The notes: generated from the letters alone by a model not told the origin. Positions 46,838-59,144 are shown, counted from the first letter of the stretch. The stretch is 64,000 bases of DNA from Fasciola hepatica (GCA_948099385.1 CANUEZ040000070.1:124001-188000), one strand, 5' to 3'. Numbers and translations: made by a program.

Positions 46838-47032
46838 AGCACAACAGTAAGCAAGACAACCACTGATCGATTGCTGGATGAACATCACTATTCTATTAAG
46901 AAGCTAACTATTCAACCAATGGAACGAAACTCAGATGCAATCAAATCTAAACGAGCCGAATGTGCCAAATGGTTGCAACGATCAGGTACTGCAACTTTGA
47001 GGTTGTATATTGATGAAACCAACTATTTTTGA
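46838..47032 (+). pseudogene. Tc1/mariner-type (IS630 group) transposase remnant
   Basis: The plus-strand frame encodes a helix-turn-helix-like end (STTVSKTTTDRLLDEHHYSI), then KKLTIQPMERNSDAIKSKRA, ECAKWLQRSG and finally RLYIDETNYF (47,006-47,026 for YIDETNY). The pattern R-x-x-Y-A-x-W-L ... x-I-D-E-x-x-x matches the start of the DDE domain in Tc1/mariner-like transposases, where the aspartate of [FY]IDE is the first catalytic residue. A stop at 47,030-47,032 follows immediately, and no second or third catalytic acid is visible before the right arm. The product would therefore be inactive, and the element depends on an autonomous relative if it moves. Confidence 0.65.
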
Positions 47033-47439
47033 ATACATTAAAAACTGGTTCACTGAAGGTACAACAGTAATGTAGGCTGTACCACATGGTTCAACGATAC
47101 AGACACATCGTTTAAACCTTCTCCAATCAACTTGTGGTGCAGCATTTGATACGGTTACTACGGTCAACTGCACAACATTTGATCGTCACTCCTTCTCAGT
47201 CGTTTGGTCAGCTTTGTAACACCAATATTTGTAAAAAATAAATCATTCCAATATCTCTGGATGTCATTATATTCTGATGCTTTTGACCTGACTGGCTTGC
47301 AGCGGCATGGCTGAGGTTGTGCGTCAGGGCTAAAGAATGATGGGTCGTGGCTAAAGGATTGTGGGTTTTGGCTGAAGGATTGTGTGTGGCGGCTAAAGAA
47401 TTGCGGGTTTTGGCTAAGGCTTGATGGGAAAATGTGTAG

Positions 47440-47913
47440 TGACATTTTTCGAAAAAATCATGCAGGCTTGCTCACTTAATTTTCTTTCGAAAGTACAAAC
47501 CGGACCACGATTGTTCTTGACTGACATTGAACTCGTCGAGGCCAATTGCTGCCAATCGACTTGTTCAGATCTATTTCCCAGGGACAAATCTAATCTCAAA
47601 ATAGTTTCTACCGTTACATCGGAAACGGAATTTGTGTGGACTGAAAACCAAAGACCTGAACAAGAGTGCTGCGATTTTTTAGATGACTTAGCATTTCTAG
47701 TAATTTCTGTGATTGTTCTCCTACTCCGGCCTCGGTTTCTCGAGAACAGCAAAGCAGTGTATGCATTCAAATTCCGATCAGGTTTTCAACCTTTTAGCGC
47801 AGGTCCCATCATGTCCCTTTTGTACTTTCGAACTGTATCATTCACGCACATGAGACATTTAAGAATCTACTTTCTTTGATCCAGTACGGTTTCGACTTGT
47901 TTCGGATTTCCAC
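47440..47913. other. Stretch with long overlapping open frames
   Basis: Both strands are open over about 350 bp (plus 47,424-47,879, minus 47,770-47,414). Neither shows a known motif. The plus frame has a hydrophobic run (FLVISVIVLLLRP) that could be a membrane segment. I cannot decide whether it is coding. Confidence 0.3.
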
Positions 47914-47931
47914 TTGAGAGGTAGCAGGTTG

Positions 47932-48219
47932 ATGGACGAGCTTGATATGGTCTGCACAAGACAAGCATCACAACTTCTGTTGTCAGTAAATAACCGCAGT
48001 ATACCTTACACAACAGTGCAATCAAAAGATAGCGGAATGAGTCCAGAGGATTTGCGCAGACATGTCAAATCCCCAGTACATATTCCAGTTGCGTCTACTT
48101 TTAACCTATCCTCACAAATATATCTGACACTTGAAGTAGGTGAATTTGTTTTACCTCAATGTGCTAATGTCTTTAATTTAACTAAGGTTCATCATATCTC
48201 AGGGCTATTCTTAAATTGA
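47932..48219 (+). CDS. Hypothetical open frame, 95 aa, possibly an exon
   Basis: This is an ATG-started frame with a natural-looking composition, including MDELDMVCTRQASQLLL and GMSPEDLRRHVKSPVHIPVA. A donor-like GTAGGT lies at 48,138, so the coding part may stop there and splice onward. I do not recognise any domain. It lies 0.5 kb right of the foldback element and may be host sequence or unrelated mobile DNA. Confidence 0.25.
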   Translation: MDELDMVCTRQASQLLLSVNNRSIPYTTVQSKDSGMSPEDLRRHVKSPVHIPVASTFNLSSQIYLTLEVGEFVLPQCANVFNLTKVHHISGLFLN

Positions 48220-51200
48220 ATTCAGAAAATCTTGGTGACAGTGAGATGCGCAGTTGAATTAACCAAGTTGTAGTTTTTCTACCTGAAAATCATTGGTTTT
48301 TCCATTATAGTTCAGATCAGTTTTTCGGTAATGTTTGATATTCACATTTTTTTCCAATTTTTTTTTCTCGCAGATTAACGTTCTTAGAAGTTTAAGATCA
48401 CCTTTTGCTCCTAAATGGGAAGGGTGAACAAAAACATGACATATCTGAAACTTTAAATTATTTTCTGCACTATGTAATAGGATTAGAAGCCCACATTTTC
48501 ATCACATTTAAACCAATACAAATTATTTCCATGAAGATCCCACTACACTTTTATAATACGTATTACTATGTATATGAGGTTAGTTGAATTTTATTTATCA
48601 TCGGCAATTTTTGAACTAATTGTAAATCCTGTTCCATCTGCCCCCATTTTCCGTTCAGAGTTTTGAACTGATCCTAGCTAGTTGCAATGGGTTTTAGTTT
48701 TTTCATATCACGTGAACATTCCACGGGGATGTTCTGGTTCCCATATTTGTCTGTCTCAATTTGAAACTAAAGTATGACGCAAGAAGCTCAAAGTAAATAA
48801 ATTCGATTCACACTTCATGGGTAAGTGATTTCCATAAACAATGGTTGAAAAGCCGCAGAACAGACAGAAGACAAAACGACTTTCAGATAAAATATGGATT
48901 AAGAGAGAGCCCATTAGTTTTTTTAATGAGCAGTGGGCGTGATAGGAAATTTTTATTTTATGAACAATGACCTTATGGAAGATTCTTAAAACTGCATTAA
49001 AACAAAGTCAAAATTTCTATTCTAATCACCTTGTTTAGTCCGGACTTTAGTGAAAGCATAATCCGTACCGCTGCGGTTAGTACAAGCTAGACAGCCGTTT
49101 CATCAATACATGGCACTCATAACTTCACCCGATCGACTCAATCGTAAATTCCATCCCTTTTGACTCGAAAACGGGAATTTGTTCGAACAGTGACGGATCA
49201 GATTTACAGTATTTGGTTTCACGCTGAATCCCTGCCGTCGAGGTTAGATTGTATGATGACGGACTTTATATTTTGTTCCGGAAAGTACTTTTTTTATACC
49301 GTAATCTCTGTTGAATCTTAAACTGCATGAGTGAACAAAGAATTCTCCGTGTGATTCTAAAAACGAACTTTGTCTATTCATGCTCTCTACGATTCAGGTG
49401 AGATTAGGGTGATGAGCCTTGTGTGGAGTGCTCAAGGGTAGGGACGACTGGGCTGGAGAATACAGGGTACGCATGTCTGATGAGCGGTGACAAACGCGAA
49501 ACCGGTAGTGTGCTTGCGAGCAAATTCTGTTCTTTTATCCAGGTACATTGCGATAGTACTCACATCAGAATTCCTTACTTTTCGCATACATTTATTTTGT
49601 TACGTCATACCGAATAGGTGGCAATTGTCCAGTATCACAACAAAAAACACGGGTGTGGACAAGAAATTGTTTCCGAAAGTTCTTGACCAAACAGTAACAA
49701 TTTATGCGATTTTGAACAGAAAGGATAAAGAAATGGCCGAAAATATATCTAATCTGAGTGGTTGCGCGTGCGCGTATGAATAGATGTGATGTGAAACAGA
49801 GGACAGACCTTCATGGTATCGTCTCACAAATAAACTTGATGAAGTAATTATGGCCCATGTATCAGGTGATTCACATAGAAATGCCGAAAGTATGAAATGT
49901 GTTTTAGTGCGCATCTGCGTGAGAGTAGGTACGGTAGGTGGGTGGTAAGCACCAGTGTTATAACGTGTACAGAATCGAATTGCTGGCTTTTTATTTCGAT
50001 GACATAGGTGATAATTAGGGCCTGTTTCGACCACTTTTTGGGTGCCTGGTAAGGTATCTAAGGATCTACTCGATGACCAACGTTAATCAAATGACCGAGT
50101 ATGGCACTTGGAATTGACTTAACCAACGCTGTATCGTGTGACTGGAGTGGAATACGTCACAAAAGCAACTGAAAAAGCAGATAGTCATGGAGGCGGTCAA
50201 CATCGGCATCCTGCTCACGCGGTGTTTTGTTTTCAAAGATGCCCTTTTGAGTGAACGCCTTATTCTTGCTGCATTGAAGATGGCTCTCACAGCGACTTAC
50301 AAGGGACCGTAACGGAGATCATTATTGGAAGAAAGGTCGAAGGATGCTTACTTTTTAAGCCGTAATCATTCCCTGTCCTCGGTCTTATCCCATTATGTTT
50401 TTTCGGATAAATTTGTCTATAAATCATTTCTTCCGAAATTGTTTTTTGATGGAAACAAGTTTATTTCAAAATGATTCTGGCCAGAAAATGTTCCGGGCTG
50501 TCAGTACCGAACACTATTAGTTTTTGCTTCTGTCCAGTTGGTACAATACCACGGACTTTTGTGTATGGTTTCTTTCACATTTTCTTTCCGCTTACTCTGT
50601 GGTGATTGGGGCCATCATCTTTTTTGATGAGACGCAGAACACGAAAGAAGGTCTTACCTCCTGCCTCTTTTTTGACTGAAGATCTTACTAAATCACTTGC
50701 CTCTGTGAAGGCATGTAATATGTTTTCTATATCAGAATTTCAGTCTGTTATGAGGAATGTACTTCCGACAAAGCCGTGGTACACATCAAGACGTATTTTA
50801 GTCGATAATTTCCATGAGGTTAGCTGAAAGGAGACCTAGGGGTACCCCACGGTTACTCTATCATTTTGTCTAGTGATGATGTTAGGGCTTCGATAAACAA
50901 TGCTTCTCTTGATGAAAGTACCGAGCTGAGTCGGAGAAGACATGAAACTAACACTTAAAAACAATCTAATATTGAAGCTTGTACTGCCCTTGTACACCTG
51001 CATGGCATGATCTCCTTTGAATTCAGGGACTACCTTTCAAGTTAGACATCCATAATCAATTTTTTCGCACGGTACGTTTATTCTTCTCATGGTCCTTGGT
51101 GTTGCATTGACTAGTATAGAAAGGGGTATTCATACAGAACGGCTGCTTTTTCTTTGTAAACTTTTGAAGTATTAGCTGTTTTTCAGTCTTTAAACGTTTG

Positions 51201-51425
51201 AGGGTCATGTTTTCATTTCAAGACCAAATACCAGCGCCTTGATATATAGTTCTCGGTATTTACAGTAGGTAGCTCCACTTTAAATGAGATATTGTTGATA
51301 AGATCAAATTGTGCCATTTCCCCGTTACGGTGCTAGTAATACCGAATCGTCACTGCAATTCAATAATGATGATAGGTATGATTAGCAAGAGGCATACGCA
51401 AAAAGTTTTGTTCTGTTCACATTCA
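48220..51425. other. Non-coding stretch
   Basis: No gene, RNA or repeat recognised over 3.2 kb; short open frames lack motifs. Confidence 0.45.
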
Positions 51426-51429
51426 AGCC

Positions 51430-51596
51430 TGGCAGCTGTCAAACGGCTATCACTGTGGACTATGGGCAGCAGCCACCCGGGCTCGATTCCAGGCCACTGC
51501 CGGTCATTTTCCCCTCTTGGCAGCCTTTCTTTGGCCCCCCTCCCTTTCCTGAAGTGTTGTACATTGTGGTGTAATAAATATAAAAAGGAAATAAAA
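51430..51596 (+). repeat. Second SINE family, copy 1
   Basis: The head begins GGCAGCTGTCAAACGGCTAT and carries a B-box-like GGCTCGATTCC at about 51,480-51,490. The body has CTTTCCTGAAGTG and the tail is GTAATAAATATAAAAAGGAA ending in ATAAAA. The copy at 55,497-55,660 has the same order. The head is shorter and more divergent from a tRNA than in the modular SINE. Confidence 0.7.
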
Positions 51597-52104
51597 TATT
51601 ACTACATATGTGTACATTATATTTATTTGTCTATCGGAGCGAACATGACAAATTTTTCTTCACTAGGATTTCAAACGGGAGTACCTTTTGAAACACCGGA
51701 TCCCATTTATCCAGTGCATCGAAAGAAAAGGAGGAATTGCGTGGCATCACACGGATATCTTATTATTGTCGACTTCAGAAGTGAAGCTTATCGATTCGCA
51801 AATCATTTATCGAAATCTTAACCAAAGAGGGCTCGCCAAGGACTAATGGCAAGCTTGTTGGGTTTAATATGACCCATGCCGACGCAGCTCGTGAAAAAAT
51901 ATAACACTTCTCAGAAACCTACCAGAGTTCCATAGCTATCTTCACCAGGCTCCAACTTATGTGTCAAATTAAGTTTCAAAATTGGGTCAAAACCAATCAA
52001 ATGCTTCGTCTGCATCATTTGTGAACCGAAAGAATGGCCACTTCTCCCGACAGATACGAGAGCTTGTAATCACAGTCTTTGTGGTTAGCCGCAGAACAAC
52101 ATGC
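51597..52104. other. Spacer before the Penelope-like remnant
   Basis: No recognised gene. It may contain eroded N-terminal sequence of the Penelope-like element. Confidence 0.4.
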
Positions 52105-53010
52105 AGTGCTCACAGCGTGCTAAAATTCAAAGTAAGCCCAAGAAAGTAGACTACCTACAAGTACGCGTTCAATTCGAGAATCCGTATGATCGAGTTGGAG
52201 AACTCGTGTCCAAGTAACTCGACAAAACACGCCGTACTGAGGCCAAATGCGTTGACCTGTCAGAACAAAATCTTACGGCCCTTGTAAGCCTTGAAACACC
52301 TCAAACTAAAAAGAGGTTTTTTGGAAAAAGAAAAAGGAGTAGGATTTGTTATTATACAGATGAAATACTACATGGACAAGATGAACAAAACACTATCCGG
52401 TGTGTGGCTACTCAAACCACGCATTATGACGTAAAACAACGTGCTGGTAGATAAACAGATGGCAAGACCACTCTAAATTTGGCTCTTATATAACTTTGTA
52501 TCCAAAACTGCCCTCAAAAAGTTAAGCGAACTGGGACTCGGATACCACTTTAATAGGGTCACCATAAGTTCATGGGTCTGGATTTCCCTAGATTCAAGTG
52601 TTAGGAATGGGGATTTTGGTGCAGCTCACAGTCACATGATGGCTTGTTGATGTCCACTTCCCCATTCGAAACACTTTAACCGATTTTCTTTACAGAGCCC
52701 ATATGAACTCTCAGATGTAACAAACGTTTTAGTGAGTTCTGACAGAATTTGCTCCGTTGATGTTGACTCACTCTTCACTAAAGTACTTCGTCGTGAAGCA
52801 GTACTTGTACTTTGACATTGTATTTCTTTGTAATATGTTCATTATCCTATCCCAAAATTTTACTCTTTTGTGCACAGCAAAGACCTGCTTTCATTTCGAA
52901 GGAAATCCTGAAAAACGATTGCTAGTTAGGTAATGGAAGTCTTCTGAGCCAGATATTTGCAGACATATCTTTACAAAAGATTGCAAAACAGCCATATTGG
53001 TTAATTCTGC
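52105..53010 (+). pseudogene. Penelope-like retroelement, reverse transcriptase remnant
   Basis: Penelope-like elements encode a telomerase-related reverse transcriptase, usually followed by a GIY-YIG endonuclease. Here plus-strand blocks in order are PKKVDYLQVRVQFENPYDRV, VGFVIIQMKYYMDKMNKTLS (equivalent to D-K-G-x-x-V-V-I ... Y-x-x-K-M-N-x-x-L-S), then ICSVDVDSLFTKVLRREAV (the SFDVVSLFTNVP motif with the first catalytic aspartate, near 52,750) and NGSLLSQIFADIFLQKIAK (the M-G-S-P-L-x-P-x-L-A-D-I-F-M motif B, near 52,936-52,990). Stops and frameshifts interrupt it and no YxDD or GIY-YIG block is visible afterwards. The family call comes from the unusual combination of these motifs; flatworms are known to carry such elements. 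Confidence 0.78.
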
Positions 53011-55490
53011 TTTTCACTTTAAAGGTATTATGATACTGATATTTTAATTTCGAATGAGTATTGTTTTGTTCCATTGAGCTTTACCCTTAAAATATTCATG
53101 TCACATTTGATTTTTCTCACAAATAAAGATATGACAACAGTTTACCTGTTTTTAAATATTTTATTGACCATTTGTCCGAATGGAACGTTGCAAAGTAGCA
53201 ACTTGGGGCGGACATTAATTACAAATCTTCAGCTTTGCACCACTGATCTACCAACTTGGATTGCCAACAATTCTTTACCAAAACACAGTTTAGCGTGCTA
53301 GGCCAACGGGACGCTTGGTGTACCGATGCTGTTGATAACTACTGTCGCGAATCGAGTGACACTTCACTGGTAATCGGAAGACCAAAGTTACAGGTCACGG
53401 ATACTTTACGAGAACCGACAGAGCAAAGGGTACGGAGCGGGAAATGATCAAGGAGGACTTACAAGTGCATGTGTCGTGTTAGCGGCCGAACCTGAAGCAG
53501 GTTGGTTCGGAGTGACGAAACAAAATTATCACAGGGGGTCACAATGCTGCTGATGATTACCAGAAGTACGTGTAGTGTCACTACATATCAAAGAACATGA
53601 CTGGATAGCAGTTATTCGGAAACGTTTATTAGGCAACGCAAACAGCCTATAAAAGTAAGCGATAGAAACAACTACGATCGAAAGATACCACTTTATTACT
53701 GCAACACTGAATGACGAACATTTACTTTCCGCATAAATCAAAATCCCAAATCAGCTACAAGACGAGCTTACACAGCGGCCCAAATGGGTTTGTTATAGAT
53801 TACCAAGGGACTAAGTGTCTATAAACACTCAAAAGTTCTCCATGATCCCAAGGTCTCACATATTATTTATCAGCCTAATTGAATTCGAGTTTGCATATAC
53901 ATTGGCAGAAGGGACCACTTTTTGGCTCAGTGATCGTCGAAGCTCATATCCAAGTGGTTGGTAAAACCGATAAAGCAACTCGGTGTGGCCATACGCAATG
54001 ACGTAATATCTCGGGCTTCTTCGATCACAAAACACCTAATGGTATTAAATCACAAAGCTGACACGACCCAGTCTTTCAGGATGAAATTGCACTATTCATT
54101 CTAACGCTATTGGCTTTCAGAAAAGCTGCGCTTATTATAATGCCTAAACAAGCGTTCCGCGTAAAAAAAAATTTTAACACAAGTTTGTATTTACTTTGGC
54201 ACAAACCATACAACTTCCACTCCCCCTTCATCTCCCACAGAAAGCACTGTGAAGATTTTCAGTCAAAACCACTAAACTATCATTTTCCTTGCTGTACCAT
54301 ATCTAGATCAACAGATTTTAATTTCGCAATCTACCAGAGTAAAATAAATTTTTGCATCTCGTGACCAATTTGTTCCCTTTGTTCCCTCATGGGTTTACCC
54401 AGGGCCTGTCTGTATACGAGCGTTATAAGCTTACCGGTGCATCATTTATTCTTTGTTTTGTTACATAATTCAGCCACCGGTGAAAACTTCCCCCTGATTT
54501 CTACAACCTATCCACAGCAATTATTTCAATGTTAAAAATTTCCCCCTGTGTCATGAAGACAAACTATCTCATGCCGAGCACTGTGTTGACTGTAGAATCA
54601 CTGATGATAACTGAGATAGTAAAACATAACCATGGTCGTGAAAGCCGATGAATACTAGATAACCCAATATTTGTATTTTAGTTTTCTTGACCTAATGGTT
54701 TTCCAAAAATCTGAGAGGGTCATCTTTCCATAATGTACAAAAAGGACAACGATATGTGCATAAAATGAATACTTTAGGTTTTAGGACACGGGTGTTTTCA
54801 CACGATCAGTCTTTGACGCGACAGTATTCATGTTTTTTAACCTAAAAATTGATTTTCCAACCAAAAGTCAGAAACCTATTTGGTATTTTGCACATTTGTT
54901 TCACCATATTCGGAGTTTTTGATAAATTCCTTGCTTCCTTTGCTTCAGACAGTTCTTCATCACTTACTACTGATAACTACAGATTTTGCACATTCATTCT
55001 GCACACATTTTAGATTACAAAATAACTTGTCCCTTGTCGTTAATCCGTCGTACCTGGTCCAGAGACAATGAGATTTTGAAAAGGAAATTTTTCAACCTCT
55101 GGCCTATTTTCTGTCGTAAAAGAATATTTTTAGATATTGAAGAGTAAAGAAAGTCACTCATGTGCATGCCATTTGGTTAATCTATGTAACAGCAGCAGAG
55201 GAAGTTGAGGTAGAGAAAATGAAAACAAACCCTACATTTTTTAATTCGAGAACATTGAAAAGCCGGAGATATCCACTATTCGCATCAATTACTTAAGCCA
55301 AATAAATAACCTTTTTTGAATCAAGATTTCCTGGAGAATAATTTGAAAAGCAGGCTCATTTTACGCCTATAATTCTTCCAACCTTTCAAAATCGAGTTTT
55401 TTTTTAGGTACAACTGAGAATGCTATGGCCAGATCAGTTGTAGATAGGGAGCCATTGCAATTATCCACCAAGGGATTCTGTACAGAAGAC
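53011..55490. other. Non-coding stretch
   Basis: No gene recognised. The beginning could hold the missing 3' half of the Penelope-like element, but no motif survives. Confidence 0.45.
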
Positions 55491-55496
55491 TGACAT

Positions 55497-55660
55497 TCTA
55501 TCGGCGGTGGTCAAACTATCATCGTTGTAAATTGGGACACTAACGACTCGGGTTTGATTCTCACCGAAGCTGGCCCCTTCGTCATTTAGCAACCTATCAC
55601 TGTCCGCAGCCCTCTTCCGGAGTGGTCGTGTTTTTTATGTAATAAATAAGGAAATAAAAA
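55497..55660 (+). repeat. Second SINE family, copy 2
   Basis: The head reads TCGGCGGTGGTCAAACTATC, with a B-box-like GGTTTGATTC at 55,551-55,560, then CGAAGCTGG, CCTCTTCCGGAGTGG and the tail GTAATAAATAAGGAAATAAA. Order and tail match the copy at 51,430-51,596. Confidence 0.7.
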
Positions 55661-56917
55661 ACTAGGTAGTAATTGAATGAATAAAACCTTTTCAAACAGC
55701 TCAGGTTCAGACCAGTGAAATTACGTGTGTGAGGATCGAAAGCACATTTAAAGGCTATATCACAACTGCAAAATCACTTCAGACACAGAGAAATTGTTGG
55801 GAGCAAGTAGTTGGAAAAAAGTGATAATATCATGTTATGTCCTGCGATCTGTTTAAACTGTGAAACTTAAACCATTTTTTTCAACCTCATTTGTGATTGC
55901 TTATTTTTTGTTTAATTACTTCCGGTGGGCTTTACTAGTCGAAATACAAAGCAGTTTTCCCAGTGGATCAGTGGGCACAAATCAGCCTGTTTGAGTAACA
56001 CGGACAAGATCCTGTCGAATATCTGTCTGAGTAGTCGGTAATACAAAGTAACGGAGACAGACGCGTTCAGGATGATTTTAAAGATAACGGCTAATAGGTC
56101 AAAATCCGTTGTAAGAAGACAATTAGAAACGGTCGAATAGTTGGTAATCAAGCTTCAAAATTCATCGCTTTTTCCCCAAACATGACTCTCCAATTCATTT
56201 TGGTTGCACTGCCCGAGCACTAACACCTTCTCACAAACAGAGCCTCAATTGTTACATGATAGGTGTCACGGCTACAAGTGGTGAGATGTGAGGGAAGGCA
56301 TTTCTCTGACCCAACCCTTCACAATTCTTGTTTTCTTTGCTTCAAAACAGCAACGTACCATTGTCTCCTAGTAATACTAAGTTTGATTATGGGCCCTTAC
56401 CCCTTAGTTTAAAACTTTTCTGATCGAAGATGAATTTTTCAAAAACAAATGCGCATATCACTGTTTTTTACTCAATGTCACAAGATGGACAAGTACGGCC
56501 AAAATAAATGGAGAAAAACTGATGAGTTCCAACGTTTCAATTACGTGCGGACATGTGATGTATTACCTTGTTCTAACTGGAGCACTTTTCTGAAACAAAA
56601 TGATAACTGACATTTGCTTCTTGCATCCCCTAGAAGAATCATAGAATTTTATTCGTGTCAAAGATCTTCGAGAGTGTCTGAATAATTTTGTAACCCCACA
56701 ACAAACGGACCTTGAGGGCAGCGAGTTTTTGATTGACACCTGAGTATATTTTGCTAGCCGAGCTTGGCGTGACATTTGTGTCTTCGCTTTGAATGACCTT
56801 GGGTTTGAAGCAGATTTTAGTTCTAAACGGTTAAGTTAAACCATTGATTCACAAATTATGTTGTTATTTCGACGTGTCCAGTTTCAATAAGGATACGTAC
56901 CAAGTGACCACAAAAAC
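55661..56917. other. Non-coding stretch
   Basis: No gene, RNA or repeat recognised. Confidence 0.45.
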
Positions 56918-57207
56918 ATGGTAGCTAACTTGTTTAAAGAAGCCCAACTTTTGGTGGAAATTTCCAATACCAAAGCAGTCACATCATACCTAACGAAACG
57001 AAATTTTATTGCAGCTCATTTAAGTCTTGAAAAGCAGCCCCTTAGTCTATATATGTTACAAATTCTCTCACTACATGGACCAGGTATTGACTGTTGCACT
57101 CGTTTTCAAGCTGAATGATGTTTTCTCCAGAGTGTAGTGAAGAGAGGCAACACTTTGACTCAGATGGCTCAGAGCACCGAGAGGCAGGTGGCGACCATGA
57201 TTCTTGA
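56918..57207 (+). CDS. Candidate small gene with a 47-bp intron (model D)
   Basis: I do not recognise the product. An ATG in a reasonable context (AAAAACATGG) opens an exon of 166 nt (56,918-57,083) ending at GGACCAG|GTATTG. A 47-bp intron with a TTTTCTCCAG acceptor leads to exon 2 at 57,131, which is open to TGA at 57,205-57,207. The product would be 80 residues: an amphipathic first part (LFKEAQLLVEISNTKAV) and a very acidic, histidine-rich tail (CSEERQHFDSDGSEHREAGG). A second frame in exon 2 is also open and natural-looking (TLTQMAQSTERQVATMILEE), so the frame choice depends on the splice. Very short introns are known in flatworms. No poly(A) signal is obvious nearby. Confidence 0.35.
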
Positions 57208-59144
57208 AGAAACTAACTCTAATGAACTGAGAAACTGTGATATAGTAGAGAACCAAAAGACATCGAAGTCATCCAGAGATTATTGACAAAATTGAGCCCT
57301 GTCAATGCTAGATGAGCGGATCCGTAAGTTTTGAGATTCCAAGTCTCTGAGCTCTGACCTGAGCCATTAAGAAGTTAAGATCTACCCAACAGCAAGGACG
57401 CTTTCGGTCTGCAGGCCATTTGAAGTCAGGTGGAGACGAGAAGTTTCAGCACTTCAAGAGCCAATAGGAGTCGTATTTCTGAAATGCAAACATCAACATT
57501 TTTCAACTCCATCAGCTAAAAAACCTTGGGTTTTTCACAAATGTACTGGTTACAAATATATTTAAAGGTCTGAAGAAATGAACGATGAGCCAAATGACAC
57601 TTCAGAGGTAGGAACTGATATCAGTGTAATGTAACCAAGTACACCTAATTATTTCACACCCACGGTCGATTTCAAATTGCAAATTAGATTATTTCTTGTT
57701 CCCTAAAAGTTCACCTGAGTCACAAATACATGGTGAAATTCAAATCTGATTTAACTCAAGGGTGCAGTTTATTTGAATAAGCAAAACCTGGCTATTAGAT
57801 ATCGCTTAGTCGATGTCTAAGGTAGGGTAGATGCTAACAAGGTGCACCTACTAGCGTATAAAATGAATCTACCGGGTAGATGATAATTAGTCAACTGATT
57901 AGTTTAGAGCTTCCGACCTTTCGAACCTTGCGCGATCATACACTATTGTTTGTAAAATTAATGAAAGCACATAGATGGGCGAAATGGTTTGTAGGTATAC
58001 CCTAAAATGTCCAAGGTAATAATTCAAGTGACTATGATCGAATTATTGAGGGTGACAATGGTATGCCTTTGAAGCATAGTTACTTTTGTCGTGATCTGAT
58101 TTCGGGCAGCTCTTGAATGAGTAACATGTCCAGGCAAAGTGTAAGTTACGGGGTATATTCTAGCATCCGACTGTTTTGCTTTGATAGGGTATGCAAATTT
58201 GACTAACTCAAGTGAGAATTCTAATCTCCAGCAAACGTGTGCATTAGTTTTTGCAAACTCATTTGCTAACGAACTGACATTATGCCAATCATTTTTAAAT
58301 AAGCCCTCAATCAGCAGTAATTAATATTCCGCTTTTTTGTGGCGGCCAATCTTTTGGGATCAAAAACCATAACTGTCTGCACATTATTCTGTAGGCGCAG
58401 TGAAATTAATGAGGATTAGTGCCATCAAAGGGGTTTGATGACAGAAACGTCGTTTGGATTTCCTAATCCGATTATTAGTGGTCAAAAGATGGCGTTATGT
58501 ACAAAACAAATCAGTTTTCAATGCTTCGTCTTACTTGCAGTGGAACTGATCAATGATTGAAAACCGTTCCATGCAGAAAACACCACCGAGGAAATCCAAA
58601 CCGTGCGGAATAATTTTGCAGTCCCATTACTTTGATGAATTCCTTAGATGCCGAGGTTTCTGGCTTCATGCACGTGCAACTCAGCTGTATTTTTAGTGGC
58701 ACACTGAAATAGGCTGCTCATTGTCAAATGCTGTAAAATCATGGTGTACACATCTAATCTTGAGATTTAGTTTTGTAATATTCGGTTATTATTTCGACTG
58801 CTGAGAAATAAGATGCTAATTTTACGACCTTAGTTAAAGGGCACTAATTCCTTTTTTATCCCAGCATGACAAAGTGCATTCTCTGAGCAATCTGTTTCTA
58901 TAGGGTTCAATTCGGCCAACACCACCCTATGTTACCGAAAGTTGAAGCCATCCAATCACACACTCGTAAATGTAGTCGGAACCTTCCCTCGTCTTGTGTG
59001 ACATTCGGGGTAGGCAACCAAAACCTCACAAAAACTACCAGCTTATGCTTCCGTAAAACCCCAGGCATAGACTAACCTAAGACTACACTGTAAATGTATG
59101 AACTTAAACAAATCAAACTGCATCAGATGAGAGAATTGTAAAGT
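57208..59144. other. Non-coding stretch
   Basis: No gene, RNA or repeat recognised. Confidence 0.45.

Larger units (their letters stand above)
45977..47439. mobile_element. Young foldback transposon, copy B, 1,463 bp
   Basis: The left arm (45,977-46,351) and right arm (47,065-47,439) are each 375 bp and are inverted copies of each other. Comparing them by eye I found only one mismatch (TCCTATC against TCCCATC near the tip). The outer part of each arm carries five consecutive 21-bp units of the TTAGCCAmnACCCAcaATyCT type (left arm 45,999-46,103). The inner part of the arms is unique sequence. The 713-bp centre carries a transposase remnant (listed separately). Near-identity of the arms means recent formation or recent homogenisation. 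Neither end shows an obvious target-site duplication. The copy at 12,518-13,037 belongs to the same family by its tips and 21-bp units. I know of no named family with this 21-bp ladder, but I could not search. Confidence 0.92.
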
